DNA of 64,000 nucleotides from Rhodanobacteraceae bacterium. GTDB taxonomy: Bacteria > Pseudomonadota > Gammaproteobacteria > Xanthomonadales > Rhodanobacteraceae. The notes under the pieces were generated by a model. That model saw only the letters and a list, made by a program, of their open reading frames with translations, was not told where the DNA came from and searched no databases. The translations under genes were made by a program, and so were the position numbers. Below, one piece after another: positions 26,913-37,762 of this stretch. The DNA lies in the NCBI GenBank assembly GCA_009996615.1, contig JAACZU010000003.1, positions 124,001 to 188,000 of the forward strand. Reading direction: 5' to 3'. The first letter of the stretch is position 1. Every line of letters begins with the position of its first letter.

Positions 26913-27317
26913 ATGAAGCGCCCCTGGCTCCTGCTCGTCCTGCTCGCCGCCGCCGTACCGGCCGCGGCGGCCGAAATGTATACCTGGACCGACGCGAATG
27001 GCGTCAAGCACTTCTCCGACTCGCCGCCGCCGACGAATACGACCAAGGCGCAGAAGCTCAAGGTCAAGGGCGGTGTGACGACGGCCAGTGCGGCCGAAGA
27101 GGCGCAGGCCGCGCAGGAGTCCTCCGGCGGTCCGGCGCTGGCCGCCGCGGCCGGCTATTCGCCCGAGGACATCAAGCGCAATTGCGACACGGCCAAGCGC
27201 AACCTCGCCACGCTCAATGCGCAGACCCCGTTCGCCGCCGACGCGGCCGCGGTCGAGTCGCACCAGGCGCAAGTCGACAAGGCCAACCAGCAGATCAAGC
27301 TGTTCTGCGGGCACTGA
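26913..27317 (+). CDS. DUF4124 domain periplasmic protein
   Basis: 134 residues. The signal peptide [20 protein letters not shown] ends near residue 20. The DUF4124 core follows at once: [20 protein letters not shown]. The rest is an Ala-rich linker and a helical C-terminus with two Cys ([17 protein letters not shown]) that could form a disulphide. DUF4124 proteins are common in Lysobacterales; their function is unknown. It starts 148 bases from divergent pssA and ends ~150 bases before proS. Confidence 0.85.
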   Translation: MKRPWLLLVLLAAAVPAAAAEMYTWTDANGVKHFSDSPPPTNTTKAQKLKVKGGVTTASAAEEAQAAQESSGGPALAAAAGYSPEDIKRNCDTAKRNLATLNAQTPFAADAAAVESHQAQVDKANQQIKLFCGH

Positions 27318-27425
27318 ACGCGGGCACCGGTACCGCAACTCCCGCCGCGAAACCGGCCGGTCGCGCAATGCGCCGGCCTGCGCCCGCCCTGCATTGAGGC
27401 TTTCGAGCGCGCCCTGCGCGCGCGC

Positions 27426-27434
27426 TGATAGAAT
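27426..27434 (+). promoter_or_regulatory. Extended -10 promoter candidate for proS
   Basis: TGATAGAAT, 32 bases before the proS ATG, fits an extended -10 box (TGn-TAGAAT). No good -35 is found at standard spacing, which extended -10 promoters tolerate. Confidence 0.4.
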
Positions 27435-27465
27435 CCGGCGTTTCCGTCGAATCACCGGACTCCCA

Positions 27466-29163
27466 ATGCGCCTTTCCCGTTTTCACCTCGCGACCGTCAA
27501 GGAAGTCCCCGCCGACGCGGAGATCGCCAGCCACCGGCTGATGCTGCGCACCGGCATGATCCGCAAGCTCGCCGCCGGCATCTACACCTGGTCGCCGCTC
27601 GGCCTGCGCGTATTGAGCAAGGTCGAGAATGTCGTGCGCGAGGAAATGAACCGCGCCGGCGCGCTGGAAGTGCTGATGCCGTCGATCCAGCCGAAGGAGC
27701 TGTGGGAGGAAACCGGGCGCTGGGAGAAATTCGGCGGGCAGTTGCTGAAGATCCGCGACCGCAAGGACGCCGAATACTGCTACGGCCCGACGCACGAGGA
27801 AGTCGTCACCGATTTCGCGCGCCAGGAACTGCGCAGCTACAAGCAGCTGCCGGTCAACTTCTACCAGATCCAGACCAAGTTCCGCGACGAGATCCGGCCG
27901 CGGTTCGGCGTGATGCGGGCGCGCGAATTCCTGATGAAGGACGCGTATTCGTTCCACCTGACGGCGGACTGCCTGGCGCGCGAATACCAGAACATGTACG
28001 ACGCCTATGGCCGCATCTTCACGCGCCTGGGGTTGCGCTTCCGCGCCGTGCAGGCCGATACCGGCGCGATCGGCGGCAATGCCAGCCATGAATTCCAGGT
28101 GCTGGCCGATTCGGGCGAGGACGCAATCGCGTTTTCGACCGGTTCGGATTACGCCGCCAACGTCGAGATGGCCGAGGCGGTCGCACCGGCGACGCCGCGT
28201 CCGGCGCCCGGCGCCGCGCTCGAGCGCGTCGCCACGCCGACGCAGAAGACGATCGAGGAGGTTTCGGCCTTCCTCGGCGTCGCGCCCGCGCAATGCGTCA
28301 AGACGATCCTGGTGCGCGGCGTCGACGGCCTGGTCGCGCTGTGCGTGCGCGGCGACCACGAGGTCAACGAGGTCAAGGCGGCCAAGCTGGCGGAACTGCC
28401 GGGCGAGCTGGTGCTCGCCGACGAGGCCGCGATCGTCGCGGCGACCGGCACCCGGCCCGGCTTCATCGGCCCGGCCAGCCTGCCCGATGCGATCCCGGTG
28501 ATCGTCGACCGCAGCGCCGCGGTGCTGGCCGACTTCGTCTGCGGTGGCAACCAGGACGGCACGCATTACCGCGGCGCGAACTGGGAGCGCGACGCGCGCG
28601 TCACGCGCATCGCCGACCTGCGCAAGGTGGTCGAGGGCGACGCTTCGCCGGACGGCCACGGCACGCTCAGGATCGCGCGTGGCATCGAGGTCGGCCACGT
28701 GTTCCAGCTCGGCGACACGTACGCAAAGGCACTGAACGCGACCGTGCTCGACGACGCCGGCAAGGCCTGCGTCATGCAGATGGGCTGCTACGGCATCGGC
28801 GTCAGCCGCATCGTCGCCGCCGCGATCGAGCAGAACCACGACGACGCCGGCATCGTCTGGCCGGAACCGATGGCGCCGTGGCGCGTCGCGATCTGCCCGA
28901 TCAATGCCGCGCAGAACACCCAGGTGCGCGAAGCGGCCGAAGCGCTCTATGCGGAATTGAGCGCACTCGGCATCGAGGTATTGCTCGACGACCGCGGCCT
29001 GCGCCCGGGTCCGATGTTCGCAGATATCGAATTGATCGGCATCCCGCACCGCATCGTGGTGAGCGAACGCGGCCTGGCCGCCGGCACGTTCGAATACCGC
29101 CGGCGCAACGAAAGCGAGAACCGCTCGCTGGACCGCGACGAATTGCTGCGCCAATTCGCTTGA
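27466..29163 (+). CDS. proS: Proline-tRNA ligase (bacterial type with INS editing domain)
   Basis: 565 residues, class II synthetase. Motif 1 region is [16 protein letters not shown]; motif 2 is [23 protein letters not shown]; motif 3 is [18 protein letters not shown]. Between motifs 2 and 3 (residues ~225-405) the YbaK-like INS domain that clears Ala-tRNAPro is present ([24 protein letters not shown]). The anticodon domain closes the protein. The N-terminus [20 protein letters not shown] is canonical. Confidence 0.96.
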   Translation: MRLSRFHLATVKEVPADAEIASHRLMLRTGMIRKLAAGIYTWSPLGLRVLSKVENVVREEMNRAGALEVLMPSIQPKELWEETGRWEKFGGQLLKIRDRKDAEYCYGPTHEEVVTDFARQELRSYKQLPVNFYQIQTKFRDEIRPRFGVMRAREFLMKDAYSFHLTADCLAREYQNMYDAYGRIFTRLGLRFRAVQADTGAIGGNASHEFQVLADSGEDAIAFSTGSDYAANVEMAEAVAPATPRPAPGAALERVATPTQKTIEEVSAFLGVAPAQCVKTILVRGVDGLVALCVRGDHEVNEVKAAKLAELPGELVLADEAAIVAATGTRPGFIGPASLPDAIPVIVDRSAAVLADFVCGGNQDGTHYRGANWERDARVTRIADLRKVVEGDASPDGHGTLRIARGIEVGHVFQLGDTYAKALNATVLDDAGKACVMQMGCYGIGVSRIVAAAIEQNHDDAGIVWPEPMAPWRVAICPINAAQNTQVREAAEALYAELSALGIEVLLDDRGLRPGPMFADIELIGIPHRIVVSERGLAAGTFEYRRRNESENRSLDRDELLRQFA

Positions 29164-29245
29164 AACGAGTCAGAGAAGCCGAATTCGACGGGGGCGCATG
29201 TGCCGAATGGCACACGTATCGACGCGTGCGCAACTGCGTAGCGGA

Positions 29246-29275
29246 TTAGATATTTGTGTGCTAATTCGGCATAAT
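29246..29275 (+). promoter_or_regulatory. Promoter candidate for the H-NS family gene
   Basis: TTAGAT (29246-29251), an 18-base spacer, then CATAAT (29270-29275), 48 bases before the ATG. The patch 29241-29276 is strikingly AT-rich for this window, which fits a strong promoter or a site for H-NS self-binding. Confidence 0.45.
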
Positions 29276-29323
29276 GCGCGCCGCAACACGGCTTTCCCCA
29301 CGATATCCAGAGGCAGGCGACAC

Positions 29324-29647
29324 ATGGCAATCGATCTCAAGTCCCTCAACTACAACCAGCTCTCCGATTTGATTGCACGCGCGAAGACCCGCCAGGAAGA
29401 ACTGGTCAAGGACAAGGCCGCCAAGCTGCGCGACAAGATCAACGCGATGGTCAAGGCCGAAGGCTTTGGCCTGGACGAAGTGCTCGGCCGCGGCACCGCA
29501 CGCGCCAAGGCGCGCGGCAAGGCCAAGCCAAAGTACCGCAACCCGGCCGATCCGACCCAGACCTGGAGCGGCCGCGGCAAGCGCCCGCGCTGGTTCAACG
29601 CGGCGCTGGACGCCGGCAAGAAGGACAAGGACCTGCTGATCGGCTGA
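29324..29647 (+). CDS. H-NS histone-like nucleoid-associated protein
   Basis: 107 residues. An N-terminal helical oligomerisation part (LNYNQLSDLIARAKTRQEEL) is followed by a basic linker and the H-NS DNA-binding motif: YRNPADPTQTWSGRGKRP with the QTWSGRGR-type AT-hook-like loop. This is the BpH3/XvrA-type H-NS of Lysobacterales and Burkholderiales. It silences AT-rich, often acquired, DNA. A strong intrinsic terminator at 29668-29700 follows, so it is monocistronic. The lower-GC secreted-protein gene at 9.8-12.4 kb is the kind of target such proteins bind. Confidence 0.93.
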   Translation: MAIDLKSLNYNQLSDLIARAKTRQEELVKDKAAKLRDKINAMVKAEGFGLDEVLGRGTARAKARGKAKPKYRNPADPTQTWSGRGKRPRWFNAALDAGKKDKDLLIG

Positions 29648-29667
29648 TCCGGTCCCGCACGCGTGCC

Positions 29668-29700
29668 CGAAAACGCCGGCCCTGCGCCGGCGTTTTCGTT
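29668..29700 (+). terminator. Intrinsic terminator after the H-NS gene
   Basis: CGAAAACGCCGGC (29668-29680), loop CCTGC, GCCGGCGTTTTCG (29686-29698): a perfect 13-bp stem 21 bases after the stop. The A/T flanks give a TTTTCGTTT run on the 3' side. Confidence 0.88.
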
Positions 29701-29903
29701 TCCGCTCGTATCCACCCCGTCACCACCGCATCGCCGGACCGTGTCCGGCTTCGCTGGCCTACCCGCGCCGCATGCCGGATAATCGGGCCGCCTTCGCGGC
29801 GCGCCGCGGGACGTTTCGGGGAGGGACGTTCCGCCGCACGGGACCCGCACCGACGATGCCGCGCTGCGCGACCGGCAATATCTCCATACGACCAGGGCTG
29901 TTC

Positions 29904-31859
<1,956 letters not shown>

Positions 31860-31872
31860 CGATGACGCAGGC

Positions 31873-32610
31873 ATGGATGCCTGCCGCCGGCCGGGCCACG
31901 GCGTGCTGAAGGGCGCCTACGTCCGCTGCGTGCACGCGGCGGCGGTCCCGCTGCGTGCCATCGGCGTGCTCGATCGCCTGCAGCGTGCGCCGCGCGATTC
32001 GCTGCGCTTCTGGCTCGGCAGCCAGTTCGCGATCTACGACGCCGCCCAGCTGGCGAAGCTCGACGTGCCGTGGTGGACCTTGCCGGCGATCGCGCGCGTC
32101 GAACGCTGGATCGCCGCGCGAGGCGGCGACGTGCGCGTGTTCGAGTACGGCGCCGGCGCCAGCACGGCGTGGCTGGCGCGACGCTGCCGCCACGTGACCT
32201 CGGTCGAGCACGATGCCGGCTTCTTCGAAGCGATCGGACCGCTGCTCGCGCGCGCGAACGTCGCGCTGCGCCTGGTCGAGCCGCAGCGTGGCAGTGCGGC
32301 CCCGCGCACGCGCTCCGGCCGCCGCGGCTACGCCGACTGCGATTTCTCCGCCTACGTCGACGCGATCGGCACCGAGCGCTACGACCTGATCGTGATCGAT
32401 GGCCGCGCGCGCAGCGCCTGCCTCGCGCGCGCATGCGCGCAGCTCGCGCCCGGCGGCCTCATCGTGTTCGACAACTCCGAACGCTCGCGCTACGCAGCGG
32501 CGCTGGACGCGCTCGCCGGCCGCGTGCAGCGCTGCCGCGGCTGGGCCCCGGCGCTGCCGTACCGTTCGGAGACTTCGCTGATCCATTTGCCCCAGGAGGT
32601 CCACGGATGA
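31873..32610 (+). CDS. Class I SAM methyltransferase-like protein of a surface-glycan cluster
   Basis: 245 residues. Motif [18 protein letters not shown] and [10 protein letters not shown], then [18 protein letters not shown] and [16 protein letters not shown], the pattern of small-molecule or sugar O-methyltransferases related to TylF/FkbM. The catalytic residues are not obvious. It overlaps the GT2 gene by four bases (ATGA) and heads a four-gene run (methyltransferase, GT2, large membrane protein, flippase-like), so the substrate is probably a surface glycan or glycolipid. The first ~15 residues may not be part of the mature reading if a later start is used. Confidence 0.78.
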   Translation: MDACRRPGHGVLKGAYVRCVHAAAVPLRAIGVLDRLQRAPRDSLRFWLGSQFAIYDAAQLAKLDVPWWTLPAIARVERWIAARGGDVRVFEYGAGASTAWLARRCRHVTSVEHDAGFFEAIGPLLARANVALRLVEPQRGSAAPRTRSGRRGYADCDFSAYVDAIGTERYDLIVIDGRARSACLARACAQLAPGGLIVFDNSERSRYAAALDALAGRVQRCRGWAPALPYRSETSLIHLPQEVHG

Positions 32611-33599
32611 GCCCTTCCGCACTGCCGCGCGTCTCGATCATCGTGCCGGTGATGAACGAGGAACACACGATCACGCGCTTGGCCGACGAGGTGTTCGCGG
32701 TGGCCGACGCGCAGGACCGCTTCCGCCTGGTCGGCCTGCACTTCATTGACGACGGCAGCGACGACGAGACCTGGGCGCGGATCCTCGCCGCAACGCACGC
32801 CGATCCGCGCGTGCGCGGCCTGCGCCTGCGCCGCAACTTCGGCAAGGCGACCGCACTGCAGGTCGGCGCCGACGAGGCCGAAGGCGACATCGTCGTGACG
32901 ATGGACGGCGACCTGCAGGACGATCCGCGCGAGCTGCCGCGCTTCGTCGCCGCCGTGCTGGCCGGCGACGACGTCGTGTCCGGCTGGAAGCGCACGCGCC
33001 ACGATCCGCTCGGCAAGACGCTGCCGTCGAAGCTGTTCAACACGATCACCGCCTGGGCCTCGGGCATCCGCCTGCATGACTTCAACTGCGGCTACAAGGC
33101 GTACCGGCGCGAGGTTTTCGAATCGGTGCACCTGTACGGCGAACTGCACCGCTTCGTGCCGGTGCTGGCGCACGCCTGCGGCTTCCGCATCGGCGAGCTC
33201 GAGGTGACCCACCATCCGCGCCGCTTCGGCCATTCCAAGTACGGCGCGCGGCGCTTCCTGCGCGGCCTGCTCGACCTGTTCACGGTGCTGACCGTGACGC
33301 GCTACGCGCGCAAGCCGGGCCACCTGTTCGGCGCCGGCGGCCTGCTGCTCGGCGCGGCCGGCGGCGGCATCCTCGCCTGGCTTAGCGCGCTGTGGCTGCT
33401 CGGCCATCCGATCGGCGAGCGCCCGCTGCTGCAGCTGGGCGTGCTGCTGGTGCTGGTCGGCGTGCAGCTGCTGATGTTCGGCCTGCTGGCCGAGCTGATG
33501 ATCAGCCGCGACCGCGACTCGCCGGCGCCTGCGCTGGTGCGCGAGCGCTGCGGCACGAAGGCCGCCGCGACGCGCGCGCCGGCCGCGGCGGAGGCCTGA
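32607..33599 (+). CDS. GT2 polyprenyl-phosphate glycosyltransferase
   Basis: 330 residues. The GT-A domain has VSIIVPVMNEEHTITRL, IDDGSDDETW, FGKATALQVGADEAEGDIV and the DxD region TMDGDLQDDP, with NCGYKAYRREVF and QRRW-like HHPRRFGHSKY motifs of the DPM/GtrB/ArnC group. Two C-terminal TM helices follow, as in GtrB. It likely moves a sugar from a nucleotide donor to undecaprenyl phosphate at the inner face of the membrane. It lies between the methyltransferase and a polytopic GT-C-like protein. Confidence 0.88.
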   Translation: MSPSALPRVSIIVPVMNEEHTITRLADEVFAVADAQDRFRLVGLHFIDDGSDDETWARILAATHADPRVRGLRLRRNFGKATALQVGADEAEGDIVVTMDGDLQDDPRELPRFVAAVLAGDDVVSGWKRTRHDPLGKTLPSKLFNTITAWASGIRLHDFNCGYKAYRREVFESVHLYGELHRFVPVLAHACGFRIGELEVTHHPRRFGHSKYGARRFLRGLLDLFTVLTVTRYARKPGHLFGAGGLLLGAAGGGILAWLSALWLLGHPIGERPLLQLGVLLVLVGVQLLMFGLLAELMISRDRDSPAPALVRERCGTKAAATRAPAAAEA

Positions 33600-33601
33600 G
33601 C

Positions 33602-35854
33602 GTGGCCGCGCCCGTACGCCGGCACGGCTGGCTGGCCCTCCTCGGTCTCGTCGTGCTGACCAGCGTGCTGATGGTCGGCGCGCTGAAGCTGCCGCTGGAG
33701 CGGCTGGACGTGCCTTACACGTTCCATGGCGACGCGGTCGACAAGCTGGCGCAGATCCATACCGTCGCCGAGACCGGCTGGCTGTTCCACAGCCCGCGCC
33801 TGGGCTGGCCGTTCGGCTACGACCGGCTCGACTTTCCGCGCTTCGACTCGCTCAACTACGCGATCATGGGGCCGGTCGCCGCGCTGAGCGGCCAGTCCGG
33901 GCTGGCGATGAACCTGTATTTCCTCGCCAGCTTCTACCTGATCGGCGCGGCCGCGCTGTTCGCGTTCCGCCGCCTGGGCCTGGCCACCGGGCCGGCGCTG
34001 CTGTGCGCGCTGGTGTACGCGTTCCTGCCCTATCACCTGATCCGCGGCGTCGGCCACCTGACCAACGGCACCTATTTCCTCGTGCCGCTGGCGATGCTGG
34101 TGCTGGTGTGGCTGGTGCGCGGCGCGCTCGACCCGGCCACGCCCGGCGCGCGCCGGCGCTGGTGGCTGGCGCTGGCCACGGCGCTGCTGCTGCCGCTGCA
34201 GACGCCGTACAACGGCGTGTTCTTCGCCGTGCTGTGCGCGGTCGCCGGCGCGCTGGCGCTGGCGCACCGGCCGCGCTGGCGCAGCGTCTGGCCGGCGCTG
34301 GTGCTGGCCGCGGCGGTGTCGTGCGCGTTCGTGGCCGAACAGGTGCCGGCGCTGCTGCACAAGGCCGAAGCCGGCGCCAACCTCAGCGTGGCCGAGCGCT
34401 CCTCGCAGGAGGCGCAGCTGTACGCGATGCGCCTGAACCAGGTGCTGCTGCCGTTCAGCGGCCACCGCCTGGCCGCGCTGGCGCAGGCCAAGCAGGGCTT
34501 CGACCAGGCGCTGGAAGTGCCGGAGGCCGAGTTCCGCGACCAGTACATCGGCGTGCTCGGCGTGCTCGGCCTGCTCGCGCTGCTGTGGGCGCTGGCGCGC
34601 GCGGTGACCTCGCGCGCCACCGCGGTGAACGAACTCGAGCGGAACGTGCGCATCGCCGCGCTGCTGGCGATCGCGATCCTGCTGCTGGCGCTGTCGAGCG
34701 GCCTGTTCACGCTGCTGGCGCACTGGGTCAGCTCGAAGATCCGCGCCGGCAACCGCATCCTGCCGTTCCTGGCGTTCCTCTGCCTGCTCGGCAGCGGCTG
34801 GCTGCTGCAGGGCCTGCTCGCGCGCGTGCGCCAGGCCGGCGTGCGCCACGCCGTGCTGGCTGGCGTCGGCGTGCTCGCGCTGCTCGACGTGACCGCGCCG
34901 GACATGTTCGCCGGCCACGCGCGGACCGTCGCCGCGTTCGATGCCGGGCGCGCGTATTTCGCGCAGGTCGAGCAGCGCCTCGGCCGCGGCGCGGCGCTGT
35001 TCCAGTTGCCGGCGGTGTGGTACCCGGAACACCCGCAGGTCGGCGGCATGGGCGACTACGAGGAGTTCAAGCCGTACCTGTTCACGCGCACGCTGAAGTT
35101 CAGCTACGGCGTCGCCCACGGCCGCCCCGGCTATGCCTGGGCCAGCACGGTCGAAGGCTTGCCGGCGGCCGAGATGATCGAGCAGGCGCACGAGCTCGGC
35201 TTTGCCGCGATCCTGGTCGATGCGCGCGCCTATGCGGACGACAAGCTGGCCGCGCTGACCGGCGCGCTCGGCGCGGCGCTGCCGCAGCCGCCGCTGGTCA
35301 GTCCGGACCGGCGCTGGTGGCTGTTCCCGCTGGACGACTGCTGCTCGCCGGGCGCCGGCACGCGCGACGCTGAGTCGGTGTTCACCTATGCCGCCGACGG
35401 CACGCCGATCACGTTCGGCCGCGGCGGTCGCGGTGGCCTCTACCGCGCCGGCGGCTGGGACGCACTGGAGGACTGGGGGGTGTGGTCGCTCGGCAGCGTG
35501 GCGCGGCTGCGCTTGCGCCTGGCGCCACGACCGGCCGAGCCGCTGGCGCTGACGCTGGACGCGCACGTGCTGCTCGGGCCGAACGCGCGCACGCGCCGGC
35601 TCGTGCTCGAAGGCAACGGCCGCGTGCTCGGCGACCTGCGCTTCGCGCTCGACGCGCCGCCGCCGACGCTGCGCTTCGAGCTGCCCGACGACCTGATCGG
35701 CGCGGACGGCCTGCTCGAGCTGCGTTTCCGCGTCTCGCCGGTGACCACGCCGCGCGCGGCCGGCGTCAATGCGGACGGCCGCCCGCTCGGCGTCGGCCTG
35801 GTCGCGCTCGCGATCGGCCCGGCGCGCGACGTGTCGGCCGCGGCGTCGCCGTGA
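33602..35854 (+). CDS. Large polytopic membrane protein, GT-C-like glycosyltransferase candidate
   Basis: 750 residues from GTG 33602, two bases after the GT2 stop. About a dozen TM segments occupy the first ~450 residues. An early periplasmic loop has GDAVDKLAQIHTVAETGW with the acidic pair typical of GT-C enzymes using polyprenyl-phosphate sugars. A ~280-residue soluble C-terminal region follows with a beta-rich end (LTLDAHVLLGPNARTRRL). The neighbour GT2 could supply the lipid-linked sugar donor. I do not recognise a precise family; the GT-C reading is inference from topology and context. Confidence 0.7.
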   Translation: MAAPVRRHGWLALLGLVVLTSVLMVGALKLPLERLDVPYTFHGDAVDKLAQIHTVAETGWLFHSPRLGWPFGYDRLDFPRFDSLNYAIMGPVAALSGQSGLAMNLYFLASFYLIGAAALFAFRRLGLATGPALLCALVYAFLPYHLIRGVGHLTNGTYFLVPLAMLVLVWLVRGALDPATPGARRRWWLALATALLLPLQTPYNGVFFAVLCAVAGALALAHRPRWRSVWPALVLAAAVSCAFVAEQVPALLHKAEAGANLSVAERSSQEAQLYAMRLNQVLLPFSGHRLAALAQAKQGFDQALEVPEAEFRDQYIGVLGVLGLLALLWALARAVTSRATAVNELERNVRIAALLAIAILLLALSSGLFTLLAHWVSSKIRAGNRILPFLAFLCLLGSGWLLQGLLARVRQAGVRHAVLAGVGVLALLDVTAPDMFAGHARTVAAFDAGRAYFAQVEQRLGRGAALFQLPAVWYPEHPQVGGMGDYEEFKPYLFTRTLKFSYGVAHGRPGYAWASTVEGLPAAEMIEQAHELGFAAILVDARAYADDKLAALTGALGAALPQPPLVSPDRRWWLFPLDDCCSPGAGTRDAESVFTYAADGTPITFGRGGRGGLYRAGGWDALEDWGVWSLGSVARLRLRLAPRPAEPLALTLDAHVLLGPNARTRRLVLEGNGRVLGDLRFALDAPPPTLRFELPDDLIGADGLLELRFRVSPVTTPRAAGVNADGRPLGVGLVALAIGPARDVSAAASP

Positions 35855-35882
35855 TGAGGCGCGACGCCGGATCCGCGCCGGC

Positions 35883-36812
35883 ATGAACGCGCGCCGGCTG
35901 CTGCGCGCGCTCGGCCTGCTGCTCGGGCTGGCCACACTGGCCTGGATCGGCCTGCGCTTCGCGCGCAGCGACGCGCTCGCGGTGCTGCAGCACGTGCCGG
36001 CCGGGCCATGGCGGCTCGGCGCCGCGCTGGCGCTGGCGGCCGTCGGCTATGCGCTGGCGCTCGGCGCGCTCGCGTTCGCCTGGTGGCGCCTGCTGGCCGG
36101 GCTGTCGTCGACCGCGCCGCCGGCGTGGCCGACGATGGCGACGTGGGGCGTGAGCCAGTACGGCAAGTACCTGCCCGGCAACGTCGCGCACTACGCGCTG
36201 CGCCATGCGTGGAGCCGCCGCCAGGCGACGCCGCACAGCGTGCTCGGGCTGGCCGCGCTGCTCGAGGCCGCGCTGCTGCTGCTGACTGCGCTCGCGCTCG
36301 CGTTGGCGGGCGATGCGCACGCGCTGCCGTTGCCGCGCCTCGATGCGCGCCTGCTGTTTGGCCTGCTGCTCGCCGGCCTGCTCGCCGGCGGCCTCGTGCT
36401 GCGCTGGCTGCGCCGCCGCGGCGGTCTCGCCGGCGTGCCGCTGCCGGCCGTGCCGGTACCGATGCTGGCGGGCGTGTTCGCCTGCGACCTCGCTTTCTTC
36501 GCCGCGGGCGCGGCGATCCTGTGCGGCCTCGGCCTGCTGCTCGGGCTCGCCGCCGACTGGCCGCTGATGCTCGCCGCCGGCGCCGCCGCCTGGGCCGCCG
36601 GCTTCGTCGTGATCGGCGCGCCGGCTGGCCTGGGCGTGCGTGAGGCGGCGTTCGTCGCACTCGCCGGGGGCGCGCTCGGCGAGGACCGCGCGCTGCTGCT
36701 GATCGCGCTGTACCGGCTCGTCACGTTCCTCGGCGACACGCTGCTGGCCGCGGCGGGTGCCGCGCTGATGCGCTTCGCGCGCAGCGCGGCAGCGGCCGGG
36801 CAGAACGCCTGA
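35883..36812 (+). CDS. Lysylphosphatidylglycerol synthase/flippase-like membrane protein (UPF0104)
   Basis: 309 residues with about eight TM helices. The pattern fits the LPG_synthase_TM/UPF0104 family: WWRLLAGL near 68, WGVSQYGKYLPGNVAHYALRH, and the late GAPAGLGVREAAFVAL block. Such proteins act as lipid flippases or as partners of polyprenyl glycosyltransferases. It ends the glycan cluster, 28 bases after the large membrane protein. Together the four genes look like a pathway for modifying and displaying a polyprenyl-linked sugar. Confidence 0.82.
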   Translation: MNARRLLRALGLLLGLATLAWIGLRFARSDALAVLQHVPAGPWRLGAALALAAVGYALALGALAFAWWRLLAGLSSTAPPAWPTMATWGVSQYGKYLPGNVAHYALRHAWSRRQATPHSVLGLAALLEAALLLLTALALALAGDAHALPLPRLDARLLFGLLLAGLLAGGLVLRWLRRRGGLAGVPLPAVPVPMLAGVFACDLAFFAAGAAILCGLGLLLGLAADWPLMLAAGAAAWAAGFVVIGAPAGLGVREAAFVALAGGALGEDRALLLIALYRLVTFLGDTLLAAAGAALMRFARSAAAAGQNA

Positions 36813-36882
36813 GAGGGCATCGACAAGAGCAATCCGCTCGATTTTGTGGGAGTTGCTCGCTGTTGCTGTGGCCTTGCTTGAG

Positions 36883-37238
36883 CTTCTGCGCGCGGGAGCG
36901 CGCCGCTTTTCCGGGTCCCCGTCAGCGGCGGTGGGCGCCGGACGGATCAGCCCGCAGGGGCGCGCGCACGATGCGCGCGCGTTCGCCGTCGGCACACGGA
37001 TGTGCCGTCGGCGAACCCCGGCCGGCGACCACGCACCCGCAGGGCAGGATGCCCGGAGGGCGCCGCTGTTGGGGTGTCCTTCTCTTTGGTTACTTTCTCT
37101 TGGACAAGCAAGAGAAAGTAACCCGCTCGCAGGGATGCGAGCGGAAAACGCAGGGACGCGGGTCGGTTTTCGTGGAAACGATTACGCGAGAACCGAACAC
37201 CATCTCCACCCCAACCCCAACCCTTGAAGGGGAGGGCT
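36883..37238. repeat. ~355-bp multi-hairpin dispersed repeat, copy 2
   Basis: The second copy of the element at 22658-23011, same orientation, in the gap between the convergent flippase-like and ybeD genes. The central stem is GGTTACTTTCTCTTG (37088-37102), loop GACAAG, CAAGAGAAAGTAACC (37109-37123), again perfect although the sequence differs from copy 1. CGCTCGCA-ggga-TGCGAGCG (37124-37143) is perfect here and has one G-T pair in copy 1. This accounts for most of the 562-base gap; 37239-37374 also holds a CCCCCGT-tc-ACGGGGG hairpin near 37303-37318 and nothing else I recognise. Confidence 0.95.
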
Positions 37239-37374
37239 CCAATGCTCGCCGCTGACGGCGAACTCATGATCAAAAACCGTGCGTGACGCGGCGCTGTTGC
37301 CGCCCCCGTTCACGGGGGAAGGGGCCCCAGGCGGAAGACGGCAGAACGGCGCGGCAGTCGCTGCCGCCGCGCAG

Positions 37375-37665
37375 CTACAGCGTCCAGCGCACCGCCGGAT
37401 CGGCACGCAGCGCCGCGTGCGCCTCGTCGTACTTCTCGCGCGTCGGGCAGGTGAAGCTGACGGTGACCGACACGTAGTTGCCCTCGCGCGACGGCCGCAC
37501 GCGCATCGAGCCGGCCAGCACGGCGACGCCGACCGACTCGACGATCTGCGGCACGCGCACGTCCAGCGCCGCGCTGGCGGCGCCCATCGCGGTGATCTCG
37601 AACAAGCCGGGAAACTGGAAGCCCTGCTGCGGGTTCTGGGCTTGGAGAGTGTCGAGGTCTTTCAT
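37375..37665 (-). CDS. ybeD: YbeD/DUF493 family protein
   Basis: 96 residues, the usual size of the family. It has FQFPGLFEITAMGAAS near the start and the SVTVSFTCPTREKYDEAHAALRADPAVRW end. E. coli YbeD is a small ACT-like protein of unsettled function found beside dacA and lipB. Here too it lies right after the DD-carboxypeptidase gene on the same strand, ~97 bases downstream, with a REP-like hairpin at 37682-37701 between them. No lipB or lipA is in the window. Confidence 0.9.
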   Translation of the reverse strand: MKDLDTLQAQNPQQGFQFPGLFEITAMGAASAALDVRVPQIVESVGVAVLAGSMRVRPSREGNYVSVTVSFTCPTREKYDEAHAALRADPAVRWTL

Positions 37666-37681
37666 GGGTCGGCTTCAATGG

Positions 37682-37701
37682 ATGCCCGCTTGCGCGGGCA
37701 T
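37682..37701. repeat. REP-like hairpin between dacC and ybeD
   Basis: ATGCCCGC, loop TTGC, GCGGGCAT: a perfect 8-bp stem in the context GGATGCCCGCTTGCGCGGGC. It resembles the widespread proteobacterial REP type whose translations read 'MPACAGMT' or 'SCPRKRASI'. Confidence 0.7.
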
Positions 37702-37762
37702 GACGTCAAAACATCTGCTCGGCGATGCTCTAGGGTCGGGCCGCGTCCAGGCTGTCTGTTGC

